From positions 1 to 59,888 of the forward strand of contig JAODNA010000196.1 in assembly GCA_025465135.1 (NCBI GenBank): a stretch of 59,888 nt of DNA. Reading direction: 5' to 3'. Origin of the DNA: Frankiales bacterium (lineage in GTDB: Bacteria; Actinomycetota; Actinomycetes; Mycobacteriales; SCTD01). The translations under genes and the position numbers were made by a program. The notes below the pieces were generated by a model. It did not search any database and was not told the DNA's origin. It saw only the letters and a list, made by a program, of their open reading frames with translations. Positions 24,417 to 33,297 of this stretch are shown here, one piece after another; position 1 is the stretch's first letter; every line of letters begins with the position of its first letter.

Positions 24417-25429
24417 GGGGTCTCGGGGTCGGTCTCGAGGTCGGGGGACGACCAGCGCGGCAGCTTCTCCGGGTAGCCGATCACCGGGGCGGAGACGTCA
24501 TCGAGGGCGGTGCGGATGGCCGCGGGCAGCTCGACGCTCTCCGCGGCCAGGGATGCCTGGAGCTGCGCCGCCGTACGGGCCCCGACGATCGGTGCGACCA
24601 CCCCGGGACGGTCGCGCACCCACGCGAGGGCCACGGCGACGGGGGAGACCCCGAGGCCGTCGGCCGCGGTCAGCACGGCGTCGACGATCGAGGACGACCG
24701 GTCGTCGAGGTAGGGGTCGATGAAGCGGCTGAAGTGCTCCGACGCCCCGCGGCTGTCGGCCGGCGGGCCGTTGCGGTACTTGCCGGTCAGCACCCCGCGC
24801 CCGAGCGGCGACCAGGGGAGCAGTCCGACCCCGAGCACGGCCGCGGCGGGCACGACCTCCCGCTCGATGTCGCGCTGGAGCAGGGAGTACTCGACCTGGT
24901 TCGCGATCAGGGGGACGCGCCCGGGCACCGCCCGCTGCCACGCGGCGCAGGCGCCGAGCTGCCAGCCCCCGTAGTTGGAGACGCCGGCATAGCGGACGCG
25001 GCCCGACGAGACGGCGGCGTCGATGGCCGAGAGGGTCTCGTCCCAGGGCGTCAGCCAGTCCCACGCGTGCAGCTGCCAGAGGTCGACGTACTCGAGGCCG
25101 AGCCGCTGGAGGGACGCGTCGAGCCCGGCCAGCAGGTGTCCGCGCGACGCACCGCGCCCCATCGGGCCCGCCCCGGTGGGGCTGACGGCCTTCGTCGCGA
25201 CGACCACCTCCTCGCGAGGTACGACGTCGGCCAGAAGCCGGCCGAGGACCCGCTCGCTCTCGCCGTCGACGTACACATCGGCGGTGTCGATGAGGGTGCC
25301 GCCCGCCTCGCGGAACGCGATGAGCTGCGCGGCGGCGTCGTCCTCGTCGGTGTCGCGGCCCCAGGTCATCGTGCCGAGGGCCAGTCGGGAGACGATCAGG
25401 CCGCTGCGGCCGAGATGACGCTGCTTCAC
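24413..25429 (-). CDS. Aldo/keto reductase
   Basis: A 338-residue NADPH-dependent TIM-barrel reductase of the tas/YajO-like group. The catalytic tetrad is visible: Asp and Tyr in DTADVY (48-53), Lys in VVATKAV and His in WQLHAWD. The C-terminal cofactor segment is PIVGARTAAQL. The substrate is unknown. It starts at ATG 25429 (KQRHLGRSGLIVSRLALGTM) and ends overlapping recD2 by 4 bp. It is divergent from the LLM oxidoreductase across 37 bp, so both promoters overlap. Confidence 0.9.
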   Translation of the reverse strand: MKQRHLGRSGLIVSRLALGTMTWGRDTDEDDAAAQLIAFREAGGTLIDTADVYVDGESERVLGRLLADVVPREEVVVATKAVSPTGAGPMGRGASRGHLLAGLDASLQRLGLEYVDLWQLHAWDWLTPWDETLSAIDAAVSSGRVRYAGVSNYGGWQLGACAAWQRAVPGRVPLIANQVEYSLLQRDIEREVVPAAAVLGVGLLPWSPLGRGVLTGKYRNGPPADSRGASEHFSRFIDPYLDDRSSSIVDAVLTAADGLGVSPVAVALAWVRDRPGVVAPIVGARTAAQLQASLAAESVELPAAIRTALDDVSAPVIGYPEKLPRWSSPDLETDPETP

Positions 25430-25466
25430 GCGCGCACGCTAGCGTGCCGCACATGGGAGGAATGGC

Positions 25467-26516
25467 ATGCGACTCGGTCTGAACCTCGGCTACTGGGGCG
25501 GCGGCAACGACGCCGACAACCTGGCACTCGCGAAGGAGGCCGACGCCCTCGGCTACGACTCCGCCTGGGCGGCAGAGGCCTACGGCTCCGACGTCGCGAC
25601 CGTCCTCGCGTGGGTCGCGGCCCAGTGCCCCAACATCGACATCGGCTCGGCGATCTTCCAGATCCCGGGCCGCAGCCCCGCACTCACGGCCATGACCGCG
25701 GCAACGCTCGACACGCTCTCGGGCGGGCGCTTCCGGCTCGGCCTCGGGGTCTCGGGTCCGCAGGTGTCGGAGGGCTGGCACGGCGTGCGCTTCGACAAGC
25801 CCCTGGCGCGCACCAGGGAGTACAGCGACATCGTGAAGATGGCGTTGCGCCGGGAGAAGGTGCGCTACGCCGGCCAGCACTACACGCTGCCGCTCCCGGA
25901 CGGACCCGGCAAGGCCCTGCAGCTCACGGTTCACCCGGTCCGCGAGCACATCCCGATGTACCTCGCCGCGGTCGGTCCGAAGAACCTCGAGCTCGCCGGC
26001 GAGCTGTTCGACGGCTGGCTCGCCATCTTCTTCTCGCCGGACTACGCGAAGGAGTCGCTCGCGAGCATCGAGGCCGGTCGGGCGAAGGTCGGCAAGACCC
26101 TCGACGGCTTCGACGTCGTACCGACCGTGCCCATCATCCTCGGCGACGACATCGCGGCATGCGCAGACCCGATCCGCTGGTACGCCGCGCTCTACATCGG
26201 CGGCATGGGCAGCCGTGAGAAGAACTTCTACAACCAGCTCGCCGTGCGGATGGGCTTCGAGGACGCGGCCAAGCAGGTTCAGGACCTCTACCTGGAGCGG
26301 AAGTACGACGAGGCCGCGGCGGCAGTGCCGCACGAGTTCATCGAGCAGACGTCGCTGCTCGGCACGAAGGAGCAGATCGCCGAGAAGATGCAGGTGCTCG
26401 CCGCCGCCGGCGTGACGACGCTGACGCTGTCGCCCTTCACCGGCGACATCGAGGAGCGGAAGGCGACGCTGCGGACGGCGGTCGAGGCCCTCGAGCTGTC
26501 GGGTGTCGGTTCTTGA
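25467..26516 (+). CDS. LLM-class (F420-dependent) oxidoreductase
   Basis: A 349-residue bacterial luciferase-like TIM barrel: RLGLNLGYWGGG, SGGRFRLGLGVSGPQVSEGWHG, MYLAAVGPKNLELAGELFDGW. The pattern fits the F420-dependent branch common in actinobacteria, with a G/A-rich loop in place of flavin-specific residues; the cofactor is inferred. It starts at ATG 25467 with GGGAGG 6 bp upstream. Its stop overlaps the TTG start of uppP (TTGA), making a run of coupled genes: LLM, uppP, corA-like, membrane protein. Confidence 0.88.
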   Translation: MRLGLNLGYWGGGNDADNLALAKEADALGYDSAWAAEAYGSDVATVLAWVAAQCPNIDIGSAIFQIPGRSPALTAMTAATLDTLSGGRFRLGLGVSGPQVSEGWHGVRFDKPLARTREYSDIVKMALRREKVRYAGQHYTLPLPDGPGKALQLTVHPVREHIPMYLAAVGPKNLELAGELFDGWLAIFFSPDYAKESLASIEAGRAKVGKTLDGFDVVPTVPIILGDDIAACADPIRWYAALYIGGMGSREKNFYNQLAVRMGFEDAAKQVQDLYLERKYDEAAAAVPHEFIEQTSLLGTKEQIAEKMQVLAAAGVTTLTLSPFTGDIEERKATLRTAVEALELSGVGS

Positions 26517-27343
26517 ACGTTCTCCAGGCCGTGGTTCTCGGCGCCGTCGAGGGCGTCACGGAGTTCCTGCCGATCTCCAGCACCGGCCACCTGCTGATCA
26601 GCGAGCACCTGATGGGCCTGCCGACCAAAGGAAAGGCCGGCGACGGCCTGATCGGCTTCACCGCGGTGATCCAGGTGGGCGCCATCCTCGCGGCAGTCGT
26701 CTACTTCTTCCGCGACATCGTCTCGCTGCTCGCCGGGTTCGGCGGTGGCCTGGTCAGCAGCGACAAGCGACAGCGGCCCGAGTGGACGTTCGCTCTCGCG
26801 GTCGCCGTGGGCTGCATCCCGATCGGGATCGCCGGGCTCGCCCTCCGCCACGCCGTCAAGAGCATCGACAAGTCCCTGATCACGGTGGCCTGCGGTCTCA
26901 TCGTGTTCAGCGCCGTGCTCCTGTTCGCGGAGCGGCGGGCAGCCCAGGACCGGCCGGAGCGCTCCCTCACCGTTCTGGACGGGCTGCTCATCGGGCTGGC
27001 GCAGTGCGTCGCGCTCGTGCCCGGCGTCAGCCGGTCCGGCGCCACGATCTCGGCCGGCCTGCTGCGCGGCCTCGACCGCGTCTCGGCAACGCGCCTGTCG
27101 TTCCTGCTGGGCATCCCGGCACTCCTGGCCGCCGGCGCCTACGAGCTCAAGGACGCCACGACGAGTGGGCCTGGGGCGCCGGGCACCGCGGCGACGCTCA
27201 TCGCGACGGTGGTGGCGTTCGTCGTCGCGTTCGGCTCCATCGCGTTCCTGCTTCGCTTCGTGGCCCGGCACAGCATCGCTGCGTTCGTGCCCTACCGCGT
27301 CGCGCTGGGCGTCGCCGTGCTCCTCGGAGTGGCGCTGACGTGA
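26513..27343 (+). CDS. uppP: Undecaprenyl-diphosphate phosphatase (BacA/UppP)
   Basis: A 276-residue integral membrane enzyme with the two active-site motifs EGVTEFLPISSTGH (13-26) and PGVSRSGAT (170-178) and about eight hydrophobic segments. It recycles undecaprenyl diphosphate to the monophosphate carrier for peptidoglycan and wall polymer synthesis and gives bacitracin tolerance. The TTG start overlaps the previous stop (TTGA), and the stop overlaps the next GTG (GTGA), so translation is coupled both ways. The length is normal for the family. Confidence 0.95.
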   Translation: MNVLQAVVLGAVEGVTEFLPISSTGHLLISEHLMGLPTKGKAGDGLIGFTAVIQVGAILAAVVYFFRDIVSLLAGFGGGLVSSDKRQRPEWTFALAVAVGCIPIGIAGLALRHAVKSIDKSLITVACGLIVFSAVLLFAERRAAQDRPERSLTVLDGLLIGLAQCVALVPGVSRSGATISAGLLRGLDRVSATRLSFLLGIPALLAAGAYELKDATTSGPGAPGTAATLIATVVAFVVAFGSIAFLLRFVARHSIAAFVPYRVALGVAVLLGVALT

Positions 27344-28383
27344 GCGCCACCGCGAAGACGTCGTCGAAGGACGCCCTGACGGCGTGCAAGGCGGAGTCGA
27401 CCACGTCCTGCGCCGCGCACACCCGGGTCTACAAGGCGGGGAAGCTCATCGCCGAGGGCTTTCCGGTCGCGCAGATCAGCGACTACCTCGCCAAGGCAGG
27501 CACTGTCGTCTGGCTCGATCTCGCCCAGCCCGACCGTGCCGACCTCGACGTGATCGTCGAGGAGCTCGGGCTGCACGAGCTCGCCGTGGAGGACGCGCTC
27601 AACGAGAGCCAGCGGCCCAAGCTGGACCACTACGAGGACCACCTGTTCCTGTCGTCCTACGTCGCGCGGCTCGACGACAGGACAGCCGAGCTGACCGTGA
27701 GCGAGGTCGCGGCCTTCATCACGTCCCGTGCTCTCGTGACGGTGCGCAAGAGCCCGGACCTCGACCTTCTGCCGTTGCTTCAGCGATGGGACGAGTCGCA
27801 CGCCGAAGCCAGGTCCGGGGTCGGCTTCCTCCTGCACGGGCTGCTCGACCTGCTCGTCGACGGCCACTTCGATGCGGTGCAGAAGCTCGACGAGCAGCTC
27901 GAGTCGCTCGAGGACGTGCTGTTCGACCCGGAGCCGCGCAACCAGGAGCTGCAGCGCCGCAGCTTCGAGATGCGCAAGTCGCTGGTCCTCCTCCGCCGCG
28001 TCGTCCTGCCGATGCGCGAGGTCGTCAACACGTTGCTGCGCCGCGACCTCGGCATCGTCGACGAGCGGATGACGCCGTACTTCCAGGACGTCTACGACCA
28101 CGTCCTGCGGGCCGCGGAGTGGACCGAGAGCCTGCGCGACCTTGTCTCGACGATCCTCGAGACCAACCTGACCCTGCAGGGCAACCGCCTCAACGAGGTG
28201 ATGCGACGCCTCACGGCGTGGGCGGCGATCCTGGCCGTGACGACCTCCGTCACGGGCTTCTACGGACAGAACGTCCCTTACCCCGGCTTCGGGAAGGCGT
28301 CGGGCTTCTACACGTCCGTCGCGGTCCTGCTCGTCCTCACAGGTGCCCTGTACGTCGGTTTCAAGAAGCGAGGCTGGCTCTGA
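27340..28383 (+). CDS. corA: CorA-like magnesium/cobalt transporter (GQN variant)
   Basis: A 347-residue protein with the CorA layout: cytoplasmic alpha/beta domain (about 30-170), long helices (about 180-285), then two membrane segments (about 286-307 and 322-341) and a basic tail KKRGWL. The loop after the first membrane helix reads FYGQNVPYPGF, so the classic GMN filter motif is GQN. The conserved HELAVEDAL is present near 80-90. It is probably a divalent cation channel; the changed filter may alter selectivity, as in divergent actinobacterial CorA proteins. GTG at 27340 overlaps the uppP stop. Confidence 0.88.
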   Translation: MSATAKTSSKDALTACKAESTTSCAAHTRVYKAGKLIAEGFPVAQISDYLAKAGTVVWLDLAQPDRADLDVIVEELGLHELAVEDALNESQRPKLDHYEDHLFLSSYVARLDDRTAELTVSEVAAFITSRALVTVRKSPDLDLLPLLQRWDESHAEARSGVGFLLHGLLDLLVDGHFDAVQKLDEQLESLEDVLFDPEPRNQELQRRSFEMRKSLVLLRRVVLPMREVVNTLLRRDLGIVDERMTPYFQDVYDHVLRAAEWTESLRDLVSTILETNLTLQGNRLNEVMRRLTAWAAILAVTTSVTGFYGQNVPYPGFGKASGFYTSVAVLLVLTGALYVGFKKRGWL

Positions 28384-29036
28384 CGGCGGAGCCGGTCCGC
28401 GGGGAGACGCGCTGGCCGGCCGCGATCACGGTGGTCGCCGTGGTCGGCGCCCAGCTGCTGCTCCCCGACTCGCTGCTGCCCGGGCCGAACTGGCTGCTCC
28501 CTGCCGCTGAGGGCCTGCTGCTCGCAGCGCTCGTCGGCGCGGATCCCAACCGGCTGACCGCCGAGTCCAAGGACTTGCGCCTGCTGGCGCTGGCCACCAT
28601 CGGGCTGGTTGCCGCCGTCAACGGCGCGTCCCTGGTGCTGCTCGTGCACAAGCTCGTCCACGGCGGGTTCAGCGACGGAGCGACCCTGCTGGGCGCGGCC
28701 GCCGCGGTGTGGCTGACCAACATGGTCGTCTTCGGCCTCCTCTACTGGGAGCTCGACCGCGGCGGTCCGCTCGGTCGCGTCGGCGCCAGGCCGGCGCCGG
28801 CGTACGCCGACCTCCAGTTCCCACAGGACACGTCGCCGGAGAGCGCGGAGCCGGGCTGGCGCCCGGCATTCGTCGACTACCTGTTCGTCTCGCTGACGTC
28901 GTCGACCGCGTTCAGCCCGACCGACACGATGCCGCTGACGCGACGCGCCAAGCTGCTCATGGGTTCGCAGGGACTGGTGTCGCTGCTGACCGTCGGCCTG
29001 GTCGCGGCCCGCGCCGTCAACGTCCTGAAGGGCTAG
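28380..29036 (+). CDS. Membrane protein with channel-like C-terminus
   Basis: About 218 residues with four to five hydrophobic segments. The C-terminus FVDYLFVSLTSSTAFSPTDTMPLTRRAKLLM followed by a last helix resembles a pore loop and inner helix, as in DUF1345 and two-TM channel-like proteins. The function is unknown. The start is uncertain: a CTG at 28380 would overlap the corA stop (CTGA), in line with the upstream couplings, while GTG at 28431 is the first conventional start. Its end overlaps the converging AKR gene by 4 bp. It may be functionally tied to the CorA-like transporter by coupling. Confidence 0.65.
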   Translation: MTAEPVRGETRWPAAITVVAVVGAQLLLPDSLLPGPNWLLPAAEGLLLAALVGADPNRLTAESKDLRLLALATIGLVAAVNGASLVLLVHKLVHGGFSDGATLLGAAAAVWLTNMVVFGLLYWELDRGGPLGRVGARPAPAYADLQFPQDTSPESAEPGWRPAFVDYLFVSLTSSTAFSPTDTMPLTRRAKLLMGSQGLVSLLTVGLVAARAVNVLKG

Positions 29037-29893
29037 AACGGCATCGCGAGGAACGGCGAGGAGTAGTCGGGTGCCCCGGCAAGAACGGCGGTCGCGCCGG
29101 CCAGGTCCATGCGATCCGCTTCGGCCGCCAGCACGTGCCGCAGGAGTCGCACGTCGCCGGGTGTGGCCAGCGCGGCGATCTCGTCGTGGGCGAGGGCCCA
29201 GGACACGGCGGCGCGGATCTGCGCGGGGTCGCTGAACGGCTCGTACCAGGTCGCGTGGTCCCGCGCCCCGACCCAGTTGCGCCTCGCCACGGTCTTGATG
29301 ACCAGGAGAGCCGCGTCCTGCCGTCGCACCTCGGCCACCAGCTGCTCGTAGGCCGCGAGGTAGCCCGCGTGCTGCGTCAGGACCCAGTTGAGAGGACTCA
29401 GCACCGTCTCGAACGGGAACCGCCGCAGCGCCTCGACGTGCGTGGCCGGTGCGCGGTGCCCGTGCCCGGTGATCCCGATCGCGCCCAAGAGCCCTTCGTC
29501 GCGGGCGCGTACGGCGGCGTCGAGGGCACCGCCGGCAGCCGTCACGACGTCGAGCTCGTCGATCGTGCCGACCGCGTGCAGCTGAAGCAGGTCGAGGTGG
29601 TCGGTCTGCAGCCGCTCCAGTGACGCGACGATCTGCCGGTAGGCGTCGGCACCGTCCCGCTCGCCGGTCTTCGTCGCGAGGAAGACGCGGCTGCGGATCT
29701 CGGGCATCCACGGACCGAGCCGCAGCTCTGCCTGGCCGTAGCTCGCGGCGGTGTCGATGTGGTTGATGCCGCCGGCGAGCGCCTCCTCGATCGAGGCGTC
29801 GGCTTCGTCCTGGCTGACCGCGCCGAGAGCGGCGGCGCCGTAGACCACGACCGAGCTCTGGTGACCGATCCGTCCGAGCCGCCGCGTCTCCAT
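29033..29893 (-). CDS. Aldo/keto reductase
   Basis: A 286-residue AKR that starts ETRRLGRIGHQSSVVVYGAAALG, with NHIDTAASYGQAE (Asp and Tyr of the tetrad, about 45-57), FLATKTG (Lys) and LLQLHAV (His). The C-terminal NADPH-binding part is less typical, with VRLLRHVLAAEADR, and the protein is shorter than the other AKR at 24413. It belongs to the group often annotated as predicted oxidoreductases. The substrate is unknown. It is monocistronic and converges on the membrane protein gene. Confidence 0.85.
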   Translation of the reverse strand: METRRLGRIGHQSSVVVYGAAALGAVSQDEADASIEEALAGGINHIDTAASYGQAELRLGPWMPEIRSRVFLATKTGERDGADAYRQIVASLERLQTDHLDLLQLHAVGTIDELDVVTAAGGALDAAVRARDEGLLGAIGITGHGHRAPATHVEALRRFPFETVLSPLNWVLTQHAGYLAAYEQLVAEVRRQDAALLVIKTVARRNWVGARDHATWYEPFSDPAQIRAAVSWALAHDEIAALATPGDVRLLRHVLAAEADRMDLAGATAVLAGAPDYSSPFLAMPF

Positions 29894-29915
29894 GGCCCCG
29901 GAGGCTAGACCCCGG

Positions 29916-31907
29916 CTACTTCGCCGTGAAGGTGAACGGCGGGGTGGCGTCGACCTGCTCGGCGGCGGCGTTGTAGGTGTAGGCCGGCATGCCCTGCAGG
30001 GTCGTGCCGGTCACGCTGAACAGCGACTTCGGCGAGATCTCGCCGCCGAGGCCGGCTGCCGCCTTGCTGATCGTCCAGGTGATGCCGTTGCCGTCGACCG
30101 CGCCCGTCACCGGCGGTGCCTGGGGGCCGGGCAGGAACTCCGCGAAGCGCGACGTGCCGCTGCTGCCGTTGGCGTAGGTCGGGGCGCCGCCGTAGAAGAT
30201 CGGTGCCGCGCCCTGGGTCTGCATGGCGACGAACCGGGTCTGGCCGAGCTGGGTGTTGTCGGGCGCGGCGTTGCGGCTGCCCTCCCACCAGGAGACGACG
30301 ACCGTCGCGGCCGGCCCGTTGGCCGGGTTGACCATCGACAGCTGGTCGAGCTTGTTGATGCGCGCGGTGATCACGAGGTTGTCGCCAGCGTCCTGCACCT
30401 TGACCTCGCGCAGGTCCATCGCGGCGTTGCTCGCGCCCTCCGCGTAGCGGCGCGCGTCACCGGCGGCGTCCGTGGCCTTGTTGCCGCGCTGGGTCATCTC
30501 GGGCCGCGGGTTGACGGTCTTGCCCTTCAGCAGCGACGGGCCACCCACCTGGCGGGCGAAGCTGTTGACCGGGCTGCCGGCCAGCGCGCCGTACTGGTTG
30601 GCGGTGTCGGCCCACAGCACGATCGCCGCGCCGTCGGTCGGGTCCATGTCGACCTGGAAGAAGTCGCCGAGGTTGCGGTCCTGCCCTGAGCCCGCCGTGC
30701 AGCCGAGGCCGCTCAGGCAGATCGGGTTGGTGTGGCTCGGGTGCTCGCTGACCTTGACCTGCTGCACGTGGGGGTGCGCGGACAGCATGTCGACACTCTG
30801 CGTGAGGTAGACGTCCCACGGGCCCGGGTTGGAGGTGCTGTCGGCCTTGGTCTTGGTGCCGTAGAACGCGACCGCGATCCGGCCGGGGTCACCGGCCGTG
30901 ATCCACGGGAAGTTGGCGTTGTGGATGGCCTTCGTGTTGACCCGCACCGGCTTGCCGAACGTCTTGCCGTGGTCCTTCGACGCGGCGACGTAGGTGTTGA
31001 CGGCGGTGTCCTTGGGCTCCTGGCGCGCCCACGCGACGTAGATGTTGCCGGCGCTGTCCAGCGCGGAGGTGATGAACAGCTGGCGGGTGTTGCCGCCCTC
31101 GTTGCTCACGGTCGTCGCGCTGAACTTGTAGGTGCCGTCCTTCTGGCGCATGCCACGGACGAGGTTGACGGACGGGGAGTTCTCGCTGGTGAAGAACAGG
31201 TTTCCGGCCTTGTCGATGCGCAGCTGACCCAATGCCCCTGCGTCGAACACCCCGTTCAGCGTCCCGCCGTCGCCCAGGTTCTTCCACGTCTTTCCGTAGT
31301 CGAGCGACTCTCGGAGGATCGTGCCCTTGCCGTTGTTGCTCTGAAGGGCGTTGTAGAGCAGGAACAGGTGGTCCTGGCCCTTTGGGTCGCGCCAGAGCTG
31401 ACCCCACTGCCGGTCGGTGCCGACCGTGTCGCCGGCAAGGGCATTGGTCGTCTGCGCGTCGAAGGTCTTGCCGCTGTCGAACGACGTCGCGACGCCGATG
31501 TCGGCGAGGCTCTCGAGGTCGTAGAAGGAGACCGTGTAGCCCGGCTTGCCCTTCACCTTCGGGCCGATGACGATCTCGGAGTCACCGCCGCCGTGCGTCG
31601 CGCTCGGGCGCTGCGCCGGTACGGCGTTGGGGAGCGCGTGCACCAGGTCCCACTGCGTGCCGTGGTCCTGGGACTTCCACAGGAAGGACACGGAGTTCGA
31701 GAAGCCGATGATCGACGAGCCGTAGAGGCCACCCGACGGGTCCGCCTTCACGATCGGCTCGCTGCCCAGGCGCTGGGGGTCCAGCAGCACGGTGTGGCTG
31801 AAGGCCAGCTTGTCGGCAGCGCTCGAGGGCGCCGCCAGGAGGGCACCGGCGAGGCCGGTGAGGGCGACAGCGGCACCGAGGACGGCGGGCTTGCTGAGGG
31901 GACGCAC
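29916..31907 (-). CDS. Secreted sialidase-like (BNR repeat) protein
   Basis: A 663-residue protein with a signal peptide (about 1-30, ending SSAAD), then a beta-propeller with Asp-box repeats such as SQDHGTQWD, SFDSGKTFD, SLDYGKTWKN and SKDHGKTFG. These S-x-D-x-G-x-T-(W/F) boxes are characteristic of sialidase and glycosyl hydrolase propellers. Residues after about 470 form a second beta-rich domain, probably for binding. The Arg triad of true sialidases is not evident, so the protein is better described as an exported propeller than as an enzyme. The start is GTG at 31907, giving a good signal peptide. Confidence 0.8.
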   Translation of the reverse strand: MRPLSKPAVLGAAVALTGLAGALLAAPSSAADKLAFSHTVLLDPQRLGSEPIVKADPSGGLYGSSIIGFSNSVSFLWKSQDHGTQWDLVHALPNAVPAQRPSATHGGGDSEIVIGPKVKGKPGYTVSFYDLESLADIGVATSFDSGKTFDAQTTNALAGDTVGTDRQWGQLWRDPKGQDHLFLLYNALQSNNGKGTILRESLDYGKTWKNLGDGGTLNGVFDAGALGQLRIDKAGNLFFTSENSPSVNLVRGMRQKDGTYKFSATTVSNEGGNTRQLFITSALDSAGNIYVAWARQEPKDTAVNTYVAASKDHGKTFGKPVRVNTKAIHNANFPWITAGDPGRIAVAFYGTKTKADSTSNPGPWDVYLTQSVDMLSAHPHVQQVKVSEHPSHTNPICLSGLGCTAGSGQDRNLGDFFQVDMDPTDGAAIVLWADTANQYGALAGSPVNSFARQVGGPSLLKGKTVNPRPEMTQRGNKATDAAGDARRYAEGASNAAMDLREVKVQDAGDNLVITARINKLDQLSMVNPANGPAATVVVSWWEGSRNAAPDNTQLGQTRFVAMQTQGAAPIFYGGAPTYANGSSGTSRFAEFLPGPQAPPVTGAVDGNGITWTISKAAAGLGGEISPKSLFSVTGTTLQGMPAYTYNAAAEQVDATPPFTFTAK

Positions 31908-31993
31908 GAAGGCACTCCGGGGCAGTGGTGGACGGTTCAAGCAACTTCTTCGCCGCCGCGCCCCGAACTCCTGCCCGCCGTAGGGTCGCTGCC

Positions 31994-32683
31994 ATGACGA
32001 CCGTCGTGCTGGTGCGGCACGGGCTGACCGCGATGACCGGCCCGGTCCTCGCCGGCTGGACACCCGGGCTCCACCTCGACGAGCGCGGTCAGAAGCAGGC
32101 GACCGCGGTAGCGGAGCGGCTGCGCGAGGTCCCCTTCGCCGCGATCGTGTCGAGCCCGCTCGACCGCTGCCTCGACACGGCCGGCGCCATCGCGGCCGGC
32201 CGCGACACCGACGTGCAGGTCGACGACCGGCTGGGGGAGTGCCGCTACGGCGACTGGACCGGCCGGCCCCTCAAGGAGCTCGCGAAGGACCCGCTCTGGA
32301 AGGTCGTGCAGAACCACCCGTCCGCCGTCGTCTTCCCCGGCCCCGAGGGTGAGCCGCTCCGCGAGACCGCAGACCGGGCCGTCGCCGCCGTCCGCGACTG
32401 GAACACCCGGCTCGGCCCCGACGCGACGTGGCTCGCCTGCTCCCACGGCGACGTGATCAAGGCGATCGTCGCCGACGCGCTCGGGCTCCACCTCGACCAG
32501 TTCCAGCGCATCTTCATCGACCCCTGCTCCGTGACGGTGGTGCGCTACACCGAGCTGCGGCCCTTCGTCGTACGTGTCAACGACACCGGTGGCGGCGTCG
32601 CCGACCTGCTCCCCCCCGCGAAGAAGGGCCGACGGCGCAAGGCATCCAGCGATGCGCCCGTCGGCGGCGGCGCCGGGACATAG
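31994..32683 (+). CDS. Histidine phosphatase, MSMEG_4193 family
   Basis: A 229-residue protein with the phosphoglycerate-mutase motif LVRHGLT (6-12; His 9 is the phospho-acceptor), SSPLDRCLDTA, and SHGDVIKAI carrying the second His. A basic tail (KKGRRRKASS) extends beyond the domain. It belongs to the MSMEG_4193-type probable phosphomutase family, known for sitting with DUF3090, SCO1664-type and mshC genes. All four are found here. The role in that neighbourhood is unknown. DUF3090 starts 9 bp after its stop. Confidence 0.9.
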   Translation: MTTVVLVRHGLTAMTGPVLAGWTPGLHLDERGQKQATAVAERLREVPFAAIVSSPLDRCLDTAGAIAAGRDTDVQVDDRLGECRYGDWTGRPLKELAKDPLWKVVQNHPSAVVFPGPEGEPLRETADRAVAAVRDWNTRLGPDATWLACSHGDVIKAIVADALGLHLDQFQRIFIDPCSVTVVRYTELRPFVVRVNDTGGGVADLLPPAKKGRRRKASSDAPVGGGAGT

Positions 32684-32692
32684 GGTTTTCAG

Positions 32693-33253
32693 GTGCCTCG
32701 TCAACTGTACGTCTTCGACCCGCCGGAGCGGTTCGTGGCGGGCACGGTCGGGCAGCCGGGGGACCGCACCTTCTACCTGCAGGCCAGCGGCGGCGGGCGG
32801 CTCGTGTCGGTGGCGCTGGAGAAGGTCCAGGTCGCCGTACTCGCCGAGCGGCTCGAGGAGCTCCTCGAGGAGGTACGACGGCGCGGCGTCGGCGACGTGC
32901 CTGCCGTCGCCCCCAAGGAGCTCGAGGACACCGCCCCGCTCGACATCCCGGTCGACGAGGAGTTCCGCGTCGGCAGCATGGGGTTGGCCTGGGACGGCGA
33001 GGACGAGCTCGTCGTGATCGAGGCACTCGCCCAGCAGGAGACCGAAGACGAGAGCGAGCTCATCGAGCCGCTGTCAGAGGTGGAGGACGGCCCCGACGCC
33101 CTCCGCGTCCGGATCACGGCCGACGCGGCGCGGGCGTTCGTCAAGCGGGCCGAGCGGGTCGTCGCGGCAGGGCGGCCGCCGTGCCCGCTGTGCGGTCTGC
33201 CGCTCGACCCGGAGGGCCACATCTGCCCCCGCCAGAACGGGCACCGGCGCTGA
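32693..33253 (+). CDS. DUF3090 family protein
   Basis: A 186-residue protein starting PRQLYVFDPPERFVAGTVGQPG and FYLQASGGGRLVSVALEK, the hallmark of the DUF3090 (YjbQ-like repeat) family. The C-terminus has two Cys pairs, CPLCGLPL and HICPRQNG, forming a probable zinc ribbon. No enzymatic function is established. It follows the phosphomutase directly (9-bp gap), and the SCO1664-type gene follows; the GTG at 32693 has no strong Shine-Dalgarno, so translational coupling is likely. Confidence 0.92.
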   Translation: MPRQLYVFDPPERFVAGTVGQPGDRTFYLQASGGGRLVSVALEKVQVAVLAERLEELLEEVRRRGVGDVPAVAPKELEDTAPLDIPVDEEFRVGSMGLAWDGEDELVVIEALAQQETEDESELIEPLSEVEDGPDALRVRITADAARAFVKRAERVVAAGRPPCPLCGLPLDPEGHICPRQNGHRR

Positions 33254-33297
33254 CCTCAGAACCTGCGCCGACGGGCCACCGGCCCGACACTGGGCCG

